Source: Nocardioides allogilvus (lineage in GTDB: Bacteria; Actinomycetota; Actinomycetes; Propionibacteriales; Nocardioidaceae). Taken from it: a stretch of DNA of 64,000 nt. Position 1 is the stretch's first letter. Every line of letters starts with the position of its first letter. This document shows, piece after piece, positions 1-8,816 of the stretch. The stretch spans positions 496,001 through 560,000 of the forward strand of contig NZ_PZYX01000002.1 in assembly GCF_003047285.1 (NCBI RefSeq), read 5' to 3'. The notes beneath the pieces were generated by a model. The model saw only the letters and a program-made list of their open reading frames with translations, made no database searches and was not told the origin of the DNA. A program made the translations under genes and the position numbers.

Positions 1-1004
1 TCACGGCCGTCCTGCTCACGGCGTGCACCCCGGCGGCGCCTCCGGGCACCACGCCCGCGGACACGTCCCCCGTCCTGCCGGCACCCCGCTCACCGGCCGG
101 CACTGCGTCCGTCGCCCCGACCACGCCCCTGGACCCGGTGTCGATGGCTGCGCTGCAGGCGACCTCGCACCGGGGCTCGAGACTGCGGCTCGGTGCCGTG
201 CGCGAGAGCACGGCGGCGTACACCTCGTACGACGTGACGTACGGCTCCACGTCCGGCCGGCGTTCCCTGGTGGTCAGCGGCGTGCTCAACATCCCCACGG
301 GGTCCGGGCCGTTCCCGGCGGTGGTGCTGGCGCACGGCTACATCGACCCGGCCGTCTATGCCAGCGGCCAGGGGATGACGCGTGAGCGCGCGGTGCTCGC
401 GAGCCGGGGCTACATCGCGTTGCACGTCGACTACCGCGGGCACGCCGGATCGAGCGACGATCCGCGCCCGGCCCGCGACCTGCGGCTCGGCTACTCCGCC
501 GACGTGATCGCGGCGGTGAAGGCACTGCGCGCAGCACGCGCCGTGCCGCTGGACGATGACCGGGTCGCGCTGATGGGCCGCTCGATGGGCGGCGGGGTCG
601 TGATGAAGGCCCTGATCGCCGCGCCCGGACTGGTGCGCGCAGCGTCCCTGTGGGCATCGGTGTCGTCGCTGGAGGGCGAGAACTTCAACCACTTCGTCCG
701 GCGCGACGGCGACTCCCGCGCGGCGGCGATCGTCGAGGCCCACGGGCTGCCCGAGGACCAGCCTGCCTTCTGGCAGGCAGTCTCCGCCCGCCCATACCTG
801 TCGGCGATCACCGAGCCGGTGCTGATCGTGCACGGTCGCTTCGACGACACCTGCCCGCCCCGGTGGGCCCGAGCCACCCAGGACGCCATGCGCCTCGCCG
901 GGGTCGACTCGACCCTGGAGTGGTACGACGACGGGCACGCCTTCGGACCGGCGTTCACCGCCGCGATGGACCGGACGATCCGCTACTTCGACAGTCAGGT
1001 CTGA
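1..1004 (+). CDS. Secreted lipoprotein alpha/beta hydrolase (prolyl-oligopeptidase-like), 5' truncated
   Basis: The reading frame is open from the window edge, so the true start lies upstream. The first residues read TAVLLTAC, a lipobox (L-T-A-C) at the end of a signal peptide, followed by a Pro/Thr/Ala-rich linker. The product is therefore probably exported and lipid-anchored. The hydrolase domain follows: an HG oxyanion motif (LAHGYIDP), the nucleophile elbow G-R-S-M-G-G, an acid in GRFDDTCPP and the catalytic His in DDGHAFG, which is the order expected for dienelactone hydrolase/prolyl oligopeptidase-like enzymes. Substrate is unknown; an ester or short peptide is likely. An ATG at 138 would give a cytosolic protein, but the upstream lipobox in the same frame argues against using it. 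The 3' end overlaps the convergent phosphotransferase gene by 10 bp. Confidence 0.8.
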   Translation, partial: TAVLLTACTPAAPPGTTPADTSPVLPAPRSPAGTASVAPTTPLDPVSMAALQATSHRGSRLRLGAVRESTAAYTSYDVTYGSTSGRRSLVVSGVLNIPTGSGPFPAVVLAHGYIDPAVYASGQGMTRERAVLASRGYIALHVDYRGHAGSSDDPRPARDLRLGYSADVIAAVKALRAARAVPLDDDRVALMGRSMGGGVVMKALIAAPGLVRAASLWASVSSLEGENFNHFVRRDGDSRAAAIVEAHGLPEDQPAFWQAVSARPYLSAITEPVLIVHGRFDDTCPPRWARATQDAMRLAGVDSTLEWYDDGHAFGPAFTAAMDRTIRYFDSQV

Positions 1005-1792
1005 TCCAGCAGGGCGAGCACGTGCCGCGCCTGGTCCTCCGTCGAGCCCGCCGGGTTGCGCTTGAAGCCGCCGTTGCCCGGCAGCAGCATCATCAGCCAG
1101 AAGCAGGCGAGCAGCAGCCGGTGCACCGCGAGCCGCTCCCGTTGCGTGGGGTCGAGGTCGAGGTCGGCGAGGAGGGCGTCCACGTCGAGGCTGCGGGTCA
1201 GCCGCGACGACGCGTGCTCGACCACGTCCGCGATCTCGTAGGTGAGGTCGGAGGCGCCGTACTCCTCCCAGTCGATCAGCCGGCAGACCTCGCCGTCCCA
1301 GAGCACGTTGTCGAGGTTGCCGTCCCCCTGTGCCACGACGTGGTCGACGAGATCCGGCAGCTGAACGGCAGCGAGCCACGCGACGGCACGATCCTTGGCG
1401 GTGCGGACCAGTGCCTGGTCCTGGCACTGGGTGAGGTCGTAGTCCTCGGCCAGCCATTCGCGTACGTGGTCCCGCATCACCTGCGGTCCGTTCGCGCGCT
1501 CCGCCAAGTCTTCCGGCACGGGTACGGCGAACAGCCGGCGCAGCACCTCGGCGAAGGCCTTCGACTGGGCGGCGCTCAGCGTGCCGGTCAGCGGCTCGCC
1601 GGGGACGAGGGACATCACGACCACGGGCCGACCGTCCTCGACCTCACGTGCGACCGGGGTCGGCGCCAGGCCGGGCGACTCACGGGACAGGTGCACCAGT
1701 CCCGCCCACTCCCGCTCCGGCTCGCGGTCGTCCCACGAGACGTAGCGCTTGCGCACGACGTCGCCCATGACCGTGACGTCGTGGGTGTGCAC
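995..1792 (-). CDS. Aminoglycoside phosphotransferase (APH)-fold protein
   Basis: This 265-residue protein has the kinase-like APH fold signature. An N-terminal lobe is followed near the middle by VVMSLVPGEPL. The catalytic loop QGDGNLDNVL comes next, then the metal-binding IDWEE. The usual catalytic-loop start H-G-D is Q-G-D here; the Asp and the Asn four residues later are kept, so activity is plausible. Families with this fold phosphorylate aminoglycosides, homoserine, choline or fructosamine; nothing here singles out a substrate and antibiotic resistance should not be assumed. The GTG start at 1792 lacks a clear Shine-Dalgarno sequence, and an in-frame ATG at 1768 is an alternative. It lies 5 bp downstream of ppnP on the same strand and probably shares its transcript. 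Confidence 0.72.
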   Translation of the reverse strand: MHTHDVTVMGDVVRKRYVSWDDREPEREWAGLVHLSRESPGLAPTPVAREVEDGRPVVVMSLVPGEPLTGTLSAAQSKAFAEVLRRLFAVPVPEDLAERANGPQVMRDHVREWLAEDYDLTQCQDQALVRTAKDRAVAWLAAVQLPDLVDHVVAQGDGNLDNVLWDGEVCRLIDWEEYGASDLTYEIADVVEHASSRLTRSLDVDALLADLDLDPTQRERLAVHRLLLACFWLMMLLPGNGGFKRNPAGSTEDQARHVLALLDQT

Positions 1793-1797
1793 GATCG

Positions 1798-2103
1798 TCA
1801 GCCGTAGTGGCAGACGTAGCTCAGCGTCTCGAGCACCTCGATGTCGAAGGAGGAGTCACCGGGAACGGCGAACGACTCCCCCGCGCCGTACGACGTCATC
1901 TGGTCATCGAGGGTGACCCGGCACGACCCGGCCTCGATCTCCATGACCTCGGGCGCGGCAGTGCCGAAGGTGAGCGTGCTGGGGAAGATGACGCCCGCGC
2001 TCTTGCGGGTGCCGTCGGCGAGGTGGAACGTGTGGCTGACGCACAACCCGTCGAAGTAGACGTTGGCGGCGGTGTCGAGGGTGACGTTGTCGATCGTGGT
2101 CAT
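1798..2103 (-). CDS. ppnP: Pyrimidine/purine nucleoside phosphorylase PpnP (DUF1255 cupin)
   Basis: This is a small single-domain cupin of about 101 residues. It matches the PpnP/YaiE family pattern: a VYFDG start (compare EYFSG in E. coli), the F-S/T-x-E/A-P-E-x-M segment seen here as [11 protein letters not shown], the G-x-S-F-x-V-P motif ([12 protein letters not shown]), and the C-terminal T-x-S-Y-x-C-x-Y. The family phosphorolyses several nucleosides to the free base and ribose-1-phosphate in the cytosol, giving a nucleoside salvage role. ATG at 2103 is taken as the start; a GTG two codons upstream is equally possible and neither has a strong ribosome-binding site. A 47-bp palindrome sits 16 bp upstream. 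Confidence 0.85.
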   Translation of the reverse strand: MTTIDNVTLDTAANVYFDGLCVSHTFHLADGTRKSAGVIFPSTLTFGTAAPEVMEIEAGSCRVTLDDQMTSYGAGESFAVPGDSSFDIEVLETLSYVCHYG

Positions 2104-2118
2104 GCGCACATCATCGTG

Positions 2119-2165
2119 GACAGCGGTATCGCGCAGTCACCCGGTGGCTGCGGAATACCGCTGTC
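2119..2165. repeat. 47-bp palindromic element, copy A
   Basis: Two 23-bp arms (2119-2141 and 2143-2165) are complementary at 20 positions and separated by one base. The left arm begins GACAGCGGTAT and the right arm ends ATACCGCTGTC. It lies between the end of the radical SAM gene and the start of ppnP. A related element with the same core (GCGGTAT, CAGCCACC, GGTGGCTG, ACCGCTGTC) occurs at 30885-30931, again between the tail of one gene and the head of the next. It could be a REP-like element, a terminator or an operator. Confidence 0.75.
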
Positions 2166-2177
2166 TCTCGACTAGCG

Positions 2178-4139
2178 TCAGATGACCGCGAGCGGGAGCA
2201 GCCGCTGCCCCGTCGGGCCGATCTGGATCTCGGTGTTCATCTCCGGGCAGACACCGCAGTCGTAGCACGGGGTCCAGCGGCAGTCCTCGATCTCGACGTC
2301 GGAGGAGCCGTCGGCGACCGCGAGGGCGTCCTCCCAGTCACCCCACAGCCAGTCCTTGTCGAGGCCCGAGTCGAGGTGGTCCCACGGGAGCACCTCGTCG
2401 TAGTCGCGCTCGCGGGTGGTGTACCAGTCGACGTCGATGCCCGTGCCGGCCAAGGCGACCGAAGCGGCTTCCATCCAGCGGTCGTAGGAGAAGTGCTCGC
2501 TCCAGCCGTCGAAGCGGCCGCCGTCGCGCCAGACCTGCTCGATGATCCCGCCGACGCGTCGGTCACCGCGCGAGAGAAGTCCCTCGACGATGCCGGGCTT
2601 GCCGTCGTGGTAGCGGAAGCCGATGGCGCGGCCGTAGCGCTTGTCGTCGCGGACGGTGTCGCGCAGCTTCTTCAGCCGCACGTCGGTCGTCTCGTGGTCG
2701 AGCTGGGCGGCCCACTGGAACGGCGTGTGCGGCTTCGGCACGAAGCCGCCGATCGACACGGTGCAGCGGATGTCGTTGTGGCCGGAGACCTCGCGGCCCT
2801 TGGCGATCACCTTCTTCGCCAGCTCGGCGACCTGCAGCACGTCCTCGTCGGTCTCGGTGGGCAGGCCGACCATGAAGTAGAGCTTCACCTGGCGCCAGCC
2901 GTGGCTGTACGCCGCTGCGACGGTCCGGATCAGGTCTTCCTCGCTGACCATCTTGTTGATGACCTTGCGCATCCGCTCACTGCCGCCCTCGGGCGCGAAG
3001 GTCAGGCCCGAGCGGCGACCGTTGCGGGAGAACTCGTTGGCGAGCGTGATGTTGAAGGCATCCACCCGGGTCGAGGGCAAGGAGAGCGAGACGTTGGAGC
3101 CCTCGTAGCGGTCGGCCAGGTCCTTGGCGATCTCGCCGATCTCGGTGTGGTCGGCGCTCGACAGCGAGAGCAGGCCGACCTCCTCGAAGCCGGACTTGCG
3201 GATGCCGTTCTCGACCATCGCACCGATGGTCTCGATCGAGCGCTCGCGCACCGGTCGGGTGATCATCCCGGCCTGGCAGAACCGGCAGCCGCGCGTGCAG
3301 CCGCGGAAGATCTCGACGGAGAAGCGCTCGTGGACGGTCTCGGCCAGCGGCACGAGGGGCTTGGCGGGGTAGGGCCAGGCGTCGAGGTCCATCAGGGTGT
3401 GCTTGGCGACCCGGAACGGGATCCCCGGACGGTTGGGCACGACGGCCTCGATGGTGCCGTCCTCGGCGTACGCGACGTCGTAGAACTTGGGGACGTAGAC
3501 CCCGCCGCTGACGGCGAGGCGGCGCAGCAGCTCGTCGCGACCGGACGGCTCGCCCTCGGCCTTCCACTCGCGCACGACCTCGGAGATCGCGAGCACGACC
3601 TCCTCGCCGTCACCGAGCACGGCGGCGTCGATGAAGTCGGCGATCGGCTCGGGGTTGAACGCGGCGTGACCGCCGGCGAGCACGATCGGGTCGTCGTCGG
3701 AGCGGTCGGCGGCGTGCAGCGGGATGCCGGCCAGGTCGAGGGCGTTGAGCATGTTGGTGTAGCCGAGCTCGGTGGAGAAGCTCAGGCCGAAGACGTCGAA
3801 GGCACGCACGGGGCGGTGCTGGTCGACGGTGAACTGCGGGATGCCGTGCTCGCGCATCACGGCCTCCATGTCCGGCCACACGGCGTAGGTGCGCTCGGCG
3901 ACGATCCAGTCGCGCTCGTTGAGCACCTCGTAGAGGATCTGGACGCCCTGGTTGGGCAGGCCGACCTCGTAGGCGTCGGGATACATCAGCGCCCAGCGGA
4001 CGGTGGTCTCACCGCCGCAGTCCCATTCCTTGAGGGTCGAGTTGAGCTCGCCGCCGACGTACTGGATCGGCTTCTGGACGGACGGGAGCCGGGACTCCAG
4101 CTGGGGGAAGACCGATGCCGGGGAAACAGCGACGGACAC
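2178..4139 (-). CDS. TIGR03960-type B12-binding-like radical SAM protein
   Basis: This 653-residue protein has an N-terminal B12-binding-like region (MYPDAYEVGLPNQGVQILYE through LAGGHAAFNPEP). A radical SAM core follows, with the iron-sulfur motif C-x3-C-x2-C at C281, C285 and C288 in FRGCTRGCRFCQAG, and the downstream TFAPEGGSERMR and VKLYFMVGLPTET strands. Length and motifs fit the TIGR03960 family, common next to rod-shape and rne/rng genes in actinobacteria. In many genomes the next gene encodes its DUF2344 partner (TIGR03936); that partner is not in this window. The reaction is not established; a tRNA- or rRNA-modifying role has been suggested from context. The start gives a normal N-terminus, and the gene diverges from the exported nuclease-like gene 175 bp away. 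Confidence 0.85.
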   Translation of the reverse strand: MSVAVSPASVFPQLESRLPSVQKPIQYVGGELNSTLKEWDCGGETTVRWALMYPDAYEVGLPNQGVQILYEVLNERDWIVAERTYAVWPDMEAVMREHGIPQFTVDQHRPVRAFDVFGLSFSTELGYTNMLNALDLAGIPLHAADRSDDDPIVLAGGHAAFNPEPIADFIDAAVLGDGEEVVLAISEVVREWKAEGEPSGRDELLRRLAVSGGVYVPKFYDVAYAEDGTIEAVVPNRPGIPFRVAKHTLMDLDAWPYPAKPLVPLAETVHERFSVEIFRGCTRGCRFCQAGMITRPVRERSIETIGAMVENGIRKSGFEEVGLLSLSSADHTEIGEIAKDLADRYEGSNVSLSLPSTRVDAFNITLANEFSRNGRRSGLTFAPEGGSERMRKVINKMVSEEDLIRTVAAAYSHGWRQVKLYFMVGLPTETDEDVLQVAELAKKVIAKGREVSGHNDIRCTVSIGGFVPKPHTPFQWAAQLDHETTDVRLKKLRDTVRDDKRYGRAIGFRYHDGKPGIVEGLLSRGDRRVGGIIEQVWRDGGRFDGWSEHFSYDRWMEAASVALAGTGIDVDWYTTRERDYDEVLPWDHLDSGLDKDWLWGDWEDALAVADGSSDVEIEDCRWTPCYDCGVCPEMNTEIQIGPTGQRLLPLAVI

Positions 4140-4314
4140 GAAGAGACACCTCGAGGACTGGCAGGAATGGAGCAGCCTCCAAGGCTACGCCGGATGCAAG
4201 GGGGATGCGCAGTTCTCGGGTACGGCGACCTCGTCGCCCTCCCCGGACCGGGTCTGCGGCACACTTCTCCCGACGACCGCGCGACGTGGCGCGTAGAGAT
4301 CCCGGGGGAAGCCA

Positions 4315-5292
4315 GTGACCAAGCGCGAGAACCTCGTCCGCGCGGGCCTGCTGCTCCTCGTCCTCGGCATCATCGCGACGCTGGTCGTCCTCGATCGCAC
4401 CCGCGGCGATGACGCGCCCGACGCGGCGCCCACCCCCACCGCGACCCAGAGCCCGAGCGGGACCGTCGTGCCGCTGCCGACCGACGAGACGGAGGAGCCC
4501 GGCAAGCCGGGCAAGGGCGAGACCGACGTGATCCCGACGCCGCCGCCCGGCATCGAGGCCATCGCGTGCAAGAAGCTGCAGCAGTCGGTCAAGATCCGGG
4601 TGCTCGACTTCAACACCCACCGCTCCTACGGCGGCATCGGCACCGTCGCCGCCGAGATCAGGGCCCTCGACCCCGACATCGTGCTGCTGCAGGAGATCGA
4701 CCGGTTCAAGGGCAGCACGGGCAACATCGACCAGGCGGCCTACTTCGCCGAGGCGCTGGGGATGAACCACGCCTTCGGCGCCAACGTGCGCTCGGGCGGC
4801 GGGGAGTACGGCGTCGCGATCCTGTCCCGCTTCAAGATCCTCGGCTCCGAGAACTACCTCCTGCCCAACGGTCCCGGAGGCGAGCAGCGCGGGCTCCTCG
4901 GTGTGGGGGTCGAGATCGGCGGCCAGGAGGTGCGTATCTACAACACCCATCTGCAGAACAAGATCGTCGGCCTGCGCGAGGCCCAGGCGCGCCACGTCGC
5001 CGGCATCATCGCCAACGAGGAGAACCCCGTCATCCTCGGCGGCGACATGAACGCCACCATCAACACTGCCACCCTCGCGCCGCTGACCAGCGTGCTGGTC
5101 GACGCCTGGTCCGTCGGCTCCGGCCCCGAGGGCACCGGCCCCAACGGCTCGCGCATCGACTTCCTGCTCGCCAGCCCCACCATCGAGCCGCAGCGCGCGG
5201 CCGTGCTCCGCTCCTCGATCTCCGACCACGCGCGGTTGTACGCCGACTTCGTGGTCCCCGCCGCGACGGACTGTCCCAAGCGGAGACGGTGA
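4315..5292 (+). CDS. Membrane-anchored endonuclease/exonuclease/phosphatase family protein
   Basis: The GTG start follows a GGGGGAAG ribosome-binding site. Residues 10 to 28 form a hydrophobic segment (AGLLLLVLGIIATLVVL) that anchors or secretes the protein. A Thr/Pro/Glu-rich linker follows, then an EEP (DNase I-like) domain from about residue 85. Metal and phosphate motifs are visible in order: NTHRSYGG, the catalytic Glu in LLQEIDR, VYNTHLQ-type YNTHLQN, GGDMNAT, and the terminal SDHARLYAD. Members cleave nucleic acids, sphingomyelin or phosphoinositides; export suggests an extracellular nuclease or phosphodiesterase. The stop codon sits inside the first stem of the downstream hairpin repeat array. 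Confidence 0.82.
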   Translation: MTKRENLVRAGLLLLVLGIIATLVVLDRTRGDDAPDAAPTPTATQSPSGTVVPLPTDETEEPGKPGKGETDVIPTPPPGIEAIACKKLQQSVKIRVLDFNTHRSYGGIGTVAAEIRALDPDIVLLQEIDRFKGSTGNIDQAAYFAEALGMNHAFGANVRSGGGEYGVAILSRFKILGSENYLLPNGPGGEQRGLLGVGVEIGGQEVRIYNTHLQNKIVGLREAQARHVAGIIANEENPVILGGDMNATINTATLAPLTSVLVDAWSVGSGPEGTGPNGSRIDFLLASPTIEPQRAAVLRSSISDHARLYADFVVPAATDCPKRRR

Positions 5293-5321
5293 GTCCCCGA
5301 CGAAGTCGGGAACTCACCGTC
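5285..5321. terminator. Hairpin overlapping the stop codon of the EEP gene
   Basis: Arms of 17 bp (5285-5301, GACGGTGAGTCCCCGAC, and 5305-5321) pair with one mismatch around a GAA loop. The stem contains the TGA stop of the upstream gene at 5290-5292. It lies between convergent genes and is probably a terminator. No T-tract follows, so Rho-independent function is not certain. Confidence 0.65.
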
Positions 5322-5508
5322 GACGCGCAGCCCCGCAGCCGCTCCGCGGCAAGGGGAACCCGGTTTACGCCCGACGAAGTCGGGAGCTCACCGTCGACGC
5401 GCAGCCCCGCAGCCGCTCCGCGGCAAGGGGAACCCGGTCCACGCCCGACGAAGTCGGGAGCTCACCGTCTCCGCGCAGCCCCGCAGCCGCTCCGCGGCAA
5501 GGGGAAAC
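5296..5508. repeat. Tandem 74-bp repeat, three copies, each with two hairpins
   Basis: Units start at 5296, 5370 and 5444; the third ends about 66 bp in, just before the rodA stop. Units 1 and 2 differ at only a few bases. Each unit holds the palindrome CCCGAC-GAA-GTCGGG and a second hairpin GCCGC-TCC-GCGGC, so three hairpin pairs sit between the convergent EEP and rodA genes. This looks like a duplicated bidirectional terminator. Units are contiguous, so it is not a CRISPR array. Confidence 0.9.
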
Positions 5509-5511
5509 GTC

Positions 5512-6699
5512 CTAGCGGCGGACCAGCACCCGCTGAGTGGCGAGCAACCTGGTCGGGAGTGCCGACGACGAGCGCAGGTGGATGTTCTGCAGCAGGCCGA
5601 GCGCGAGCATGCCGGCGAACATCGAGCTTCCGCCGTACGACACGAAGGGAAGCGGGACGCCGGTGACCGGCATGATGCCCAGGCACATGCCGATGTTCTG
5701 GAAGGCCTGGAAGCCGAACCAGCAGGCGATGCCGGCGGCGGCGATCCGGCCGAACATGTCGTCGGTGTCGGCCGAGATGGCCAGCGCCCGCCAGATGACG
5801 ACGGCCAGCAGGGCGATGACGAGGCCTGCGCCGACCAGCCCCAGCTCCTCGCCGGCGACGGTGAAGATGAAGTCGGTGTGCTGCTCGGGCACGAAGCCGG
5901 AGCGGGTCTGCGAGCCGTCGAAGAGTCCCTGACCGAACAGGCCGCCGTTGCCGACCGCGATCCGCGCCTGCTCGGTGTTGTAGCCGGCACCGCGCGGGTC
6001 GAGGCCGGGGTTGGTGAAGGCGAGGAACCGGTCGACCTGGTAGTCCTTCAGCACGCCAGCGGTGACGGCGAGGGCAGCAGCCGCGATGCCCGCTGCGGTG
6101 AGCCCGATCAGCCAGCGCCGGTCCGCGCCCGAGACGGCCAGGACGCCGAAGACGGTCGCGGTCAGCACCAGCATCGTGCCGAGGTCGGGCTGCAGCATGA
6201 TGAGCGCGGCGGGGAGCCCCGCGATCACCAGCATGCCGATCACCTCGGGAGTGCGTACGCCGCGGCGCCAGCGTCCCTCGGTGCGCTCGGCGACCAGCAG
6301 CGCCATCCCGACGACGACGGCGAGCTTGGCGAACTCCGAGGGCTGGATCGACATGCCGCCGACCTGCAGCCACGAGCGGGAGCCGTTGATCGTCGAGCCG
6401 GCCACGAGCACGAGCCCCAGCCCCACGATCGAGCCGGCGTAGAACACCGGAGCCACGATCCGCACCCAGCGGTGGTCGGTGGCCATCACCATCACCATCA
6501 GGACCAGCCCGATGGCGACGTTGACGAGCTGCTTGGTGAGGTAGGCGGTCGTCTCGCCGCCAGTGAGGTCCTCGCGGGTGGAGGTCGCCGACCAGACGAG
6601 CAGGGTGCCGAGGACGACCAGCGCGAGCGCGGCCCCCATCAGCAACCAGTCGAGGCCGGGTGCCTTCAGCGTGGTGCGGGTCGAGGTCGAGATGCTCAC
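5512..6699 (-). CDS. rodA: Peptidoglycan glycosyltransferase RodA (SEDS family)
   Basis: This 395-residue polytopic membrane protein of the SEDS family has about ten hydrophobic segments. Conserved stretches are visible: NGSRSWLQVGGMSIQPSEFAKL (shape-determining SEDS signature), LQPDLGTML, FVPEQHTDFIF (family HTDFIF/S) and the terminal GVPLPFVSYGGSS. SEDS proteins polymerise lipid II into glycan strands in the cytoplasmic membrane, working with a class B transpeptidase. Here that partner (PBP2) is encoded directly upstream; its TGA overlaps this GTG start by 4 bp, so the two are translationally coupled. Open sequence extends far upstream in this frame, but the coupled GTG at 6699 gives the expected N-terminus. 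It is the last gene of the mre operon. Confidence 0.95.
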   Translation of the reverse strand: MSISTSTRTTLKAPGLDWLLMGAALALVVLGTLLVWSATSTREDLTGGETTAYLTKQLVNVAIGLVLMVMVMATDHRWVRIVAPVFYAGSIVGLGLVLVAGSTINGSRSWLQVGGMSIQPSEFAKLAVVVGMALLVAERTEGRWRRGVRTPEVIGMLVIAGLPAALIMLQPDLGTMLVLTATVFGVLAVSGADRRWLIGLTAAGIAAAALAVTAGVLKDYQVDRFLAFTNPGLDPRGAGYNTEQARIAVGNGGLFGQGLFDGSQTRSGFVPEQHTDFIFTVAGEELGLVGAGLVIALLAVVIWRALAISADTDDMFGRIAAAGIACWFGFQAFQNIGMCLGIMPVTGVPLPFVSYGGSSMFAGMLALGLLQNIHLRSSSALPTRLLATQRVLVRR

Positions 6700-8816
6700 T
6701 TCGTCTCCTTCACCGGCGGCAGGATCGAGCCGTCCCGCAGGAAGGTGGGCAAGGTGTCGGGCGCGACGACGCCGGGGATGGCGGCTGCGTCCGGCTTCAC
6801 GGTCTCGCCGTCGACGCCGTAGAGCGTCTCCCAGATCTCGCGCACGGCGTCGCCCGTGGAGCCCGAGCCGGTGCCGCCCTGGCTGATCATCATGACGACG
6901 ACGTAGTCCTCGGTGTAGGACGCGACCCAGCCGGTCGACTGCTTGCCGTAGACCTCGGCCGAGCCGGTCTTGGCCCGGATCTTCACGTCGTCGAGCGGGA
7001 AGCCGACGAGCTTCCAGGCCATCGTCCCGACCCTGCTGACGTTCTGCAGGGCCGCGTCGATGTAGTCGAGGTACTTGCGGGGTACGTCGACGTTCCCCGA
7101 CCTCACCGGCCGGATCCGGCGCAGCACCTCGCCCGAGGGGCTGACCACGGCCTTGGCCACGGTCGGCTGCCACAGGGTGCCACCGTTGGACAGCGCGGCG
7201 TAGGCACGCGCCAGCTGAAGCGGCGTGACGATCGTGTCGCCCTGGCCGATGGAGAAGTTGACCGCGTCGCCCGCGCGGTAGGCATAGCCCTCGATGCAGA
7301 ACTCGCGGGCGAACTTGTAGACGAAGTCGCTGGTCTCCGCGGTCTGCGGCTTGTCGGCCAGTCCGCAGTAGTAGTCCTTCATGGACTCGTAGTAGTCACG
7401 CTTCCACTGCCGGTCGGCGATGCGTCCGGGAGCCTCACCGGGGACGTCGATCCCGGTGCGGGAGCCGAACCCGAAGGTCTTCGCCTTCTCGACCAGCGGG
7501 TCCTTCGCGTTCACGTCGGCCTCGTCGGAGCCGAACTTCTGCCAGAAGTTGTAGCCGACGCGGTAGAAGAAGGTGTTGCAGGAGACCTCGAGCGCCTTCG
7601 CGAAGCCGATGCTGCCGTAGGAGCCGGACTCGTAGTTCTTGAACACCCGGTTGCCGACCTGGAAGCCGCTCGAGCACGGCAGCGAGGTGTCGGTCGAGTA
7701 GCCGTTCTGGAGCGCGCCGGCCGTCATGAAGGGCTTCCACGTCGAGCCGGGCGCGAACTGGCCCTGGGTCGCGCGCGAGAGCAGCGGCGTCCCGGCCTCC
7801 TCGGAGTAGAGGTGCTGGAGCTCCTTCTCGGTGATGCCACCCACCCAGACGCCGGGGTCGTACGTCGGTTGGCTCGCCATCGCGACGATCCGCCCGGTCT
7901 TCGCCTCCATCACCACGGCGGCACCCGAGTCGGCCTCGTAGTAGCGCCCCGAGACATCGTCGAAGGTCTGGCGCTGGACCTTGATCCGCTCGGCGAGGGC
8001 CTTCTCGACCACGGCCTGCACCTTGGCGTCGATGGAGGTCACCAGCGTGTCGCCGGGCGTGGCCTCGATGGTGCTGTCGTCCCCGAGCACGCGGCCCATC
8101 GAATCGACCGCGACCCGGCGGTAGCCCGGGAGCCCGCGCAACCACTCGTCGTACTGCTTCTCGATGCCGGCGCGTCCGACGCTGGAGGCACCGTTGAGCG
8201 ACTGGTCGTCGGCGTCCTGAGCGGCGTCGAACTCGTCCTCGGTGATCGGGCTGAGGTAGCCCAGGACGTGGGCCAGGTTGACGCCGAACGGGCGCGGGTA
8301 GGCGCGGACGTTCTGCTGCTCGGCGACGACGCCGGGATAGTCCTCGGGCTGCTCCAGCACGCGCAGCGCGACGTCCTTGCCGACGTCGGTGGCGACCGGC
8401 ACGGGCTGGTAGGGCGAGCCGTTCCAGCAGGTGCCGCGGATGCTGCCCTCGTGTCCACAGGTGACCAGGCGCTCCTCGAGGTCCTCGGGCGCCTGGTCGA
8501 CCACGACCGAGACGCGGCGGACGAGCTCGGTGCGCTGCCGCTCCCCCAGCTTGTCGATCAGGTTGCGGTCGATCGAGATGACCCAGGAGGTGCGGTTGGC
8601 GACCAGAGGTCGGCCCTGGTCGTCGACGATCAGGCCGCGCTGCGGCTGGACGACGATGTCGCGGACCGACTGGTCGGCCGCCTGGGCCTGGTAGCCCTCA
8701 CCGCCGACGACCTGGAGGTAGTAGAGGCGGACGAAGAGTGTGGCGAAGAGGGAGAAGACGAGCGCCTGCACGACGACGAGCCGCAGGCGGCTCTTCTGTG
8801 AACCGGTGACAGCCAT
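6696..8816 (-). CDS. mrdA: Penicillin-binding protein 2 (class B transpeptidase)
   Basis: This 706-residue protein has one N-terminal membrane anchor (residues about 11 to 35), a PBP dimerisation domain (RGLIVDDQGRPLVAN, about 60 to 75) and a C-terminal transpeptidase domain. All three penicillin-binding motifs are present: S358-T-W-K361, S412-C-N414 and K616-T-G618. The enzyme cross-links peptidoglycan on the outer face of the membrane and pairs with RodA in the elongasome. ATG at 8816 was chosen because it overlaps the mreD stop (TGATG) and gives a short cytoplasmic tail before the anchor; an in-frame start 28 codons upstream would run into mreD. At about 700 residues it is slightly longer than E. 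coli PBP2, as usual in actinobacteria. Confidence 0.94.
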   Translation of the reverse strand: MAVTGSQKSRLRLVVVQALVFSLFATLFVRLYYLQVVGGEGYQAQAADQSVRDIVVQPQRGLIVDDQGRPLVANRTSWVISIDRNLIDKLGERQRTELVRRVSVVVDQAPEDLEERLVTCGHEGSIRGTCWNGSPYQPVPVATDVGKDVALRVLEQPEDYPGVVAEQQNVRAYPRPFGVNLAHVLGYLSPITEDEFDAAQDADDQSLNGASSVGRAGIEKQYDEWLRGLPGYRRVAVDSMGRVLGDDSTIEATPGDTLVTSIDAKVQAVVEKALAERIKVQRQTFDDVSGRYYEADSGAAVVMEAKTGRIVAMASQPTYDPGVWVGGITEKELQHLYSEEAGTPLLSRATQGQFAPGSTWKPFMTAGALQNGYSTDTSLPCSSGFQVGNRVFKNYESGSYGSIGFAKALEVSCNTFFYRVGYNFWQKFGSDEADVNAKDPLVEKAKTFGFGSRTGIDVPGEAPGRIADRQWKRDYYESMKDYYCGLADKPQTAETSDFVYKFAREFCIEGYAYRAGDAVNFSIGQGDTIVTPLQLARAYAALSNGGTLWQPTVAKAVVSPSGEVLRRIRPVRSGNVDVPRKYLDYIDAALQNVSRVGTMAWKLVGFPLDDVKIRAKTGSAEVYGKQSTGWVASYTEDYVVVMMISQGGTGSGSTGDAVREIWETLYGVDGETVKPDAAAIPGVVAPDTLPTFLRDGSILPPVKETK

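Noticed and set aside
995..1792. Aminoglycoside resistance gene
   Set aside because: Only the APH fold is supported; the catalytic His is Gln and there is no resistance context.
5296..5508. CRISPR array
   Set aside because: The three 74-bp units are contiguous with no variable spacers, and no cas gene is near.
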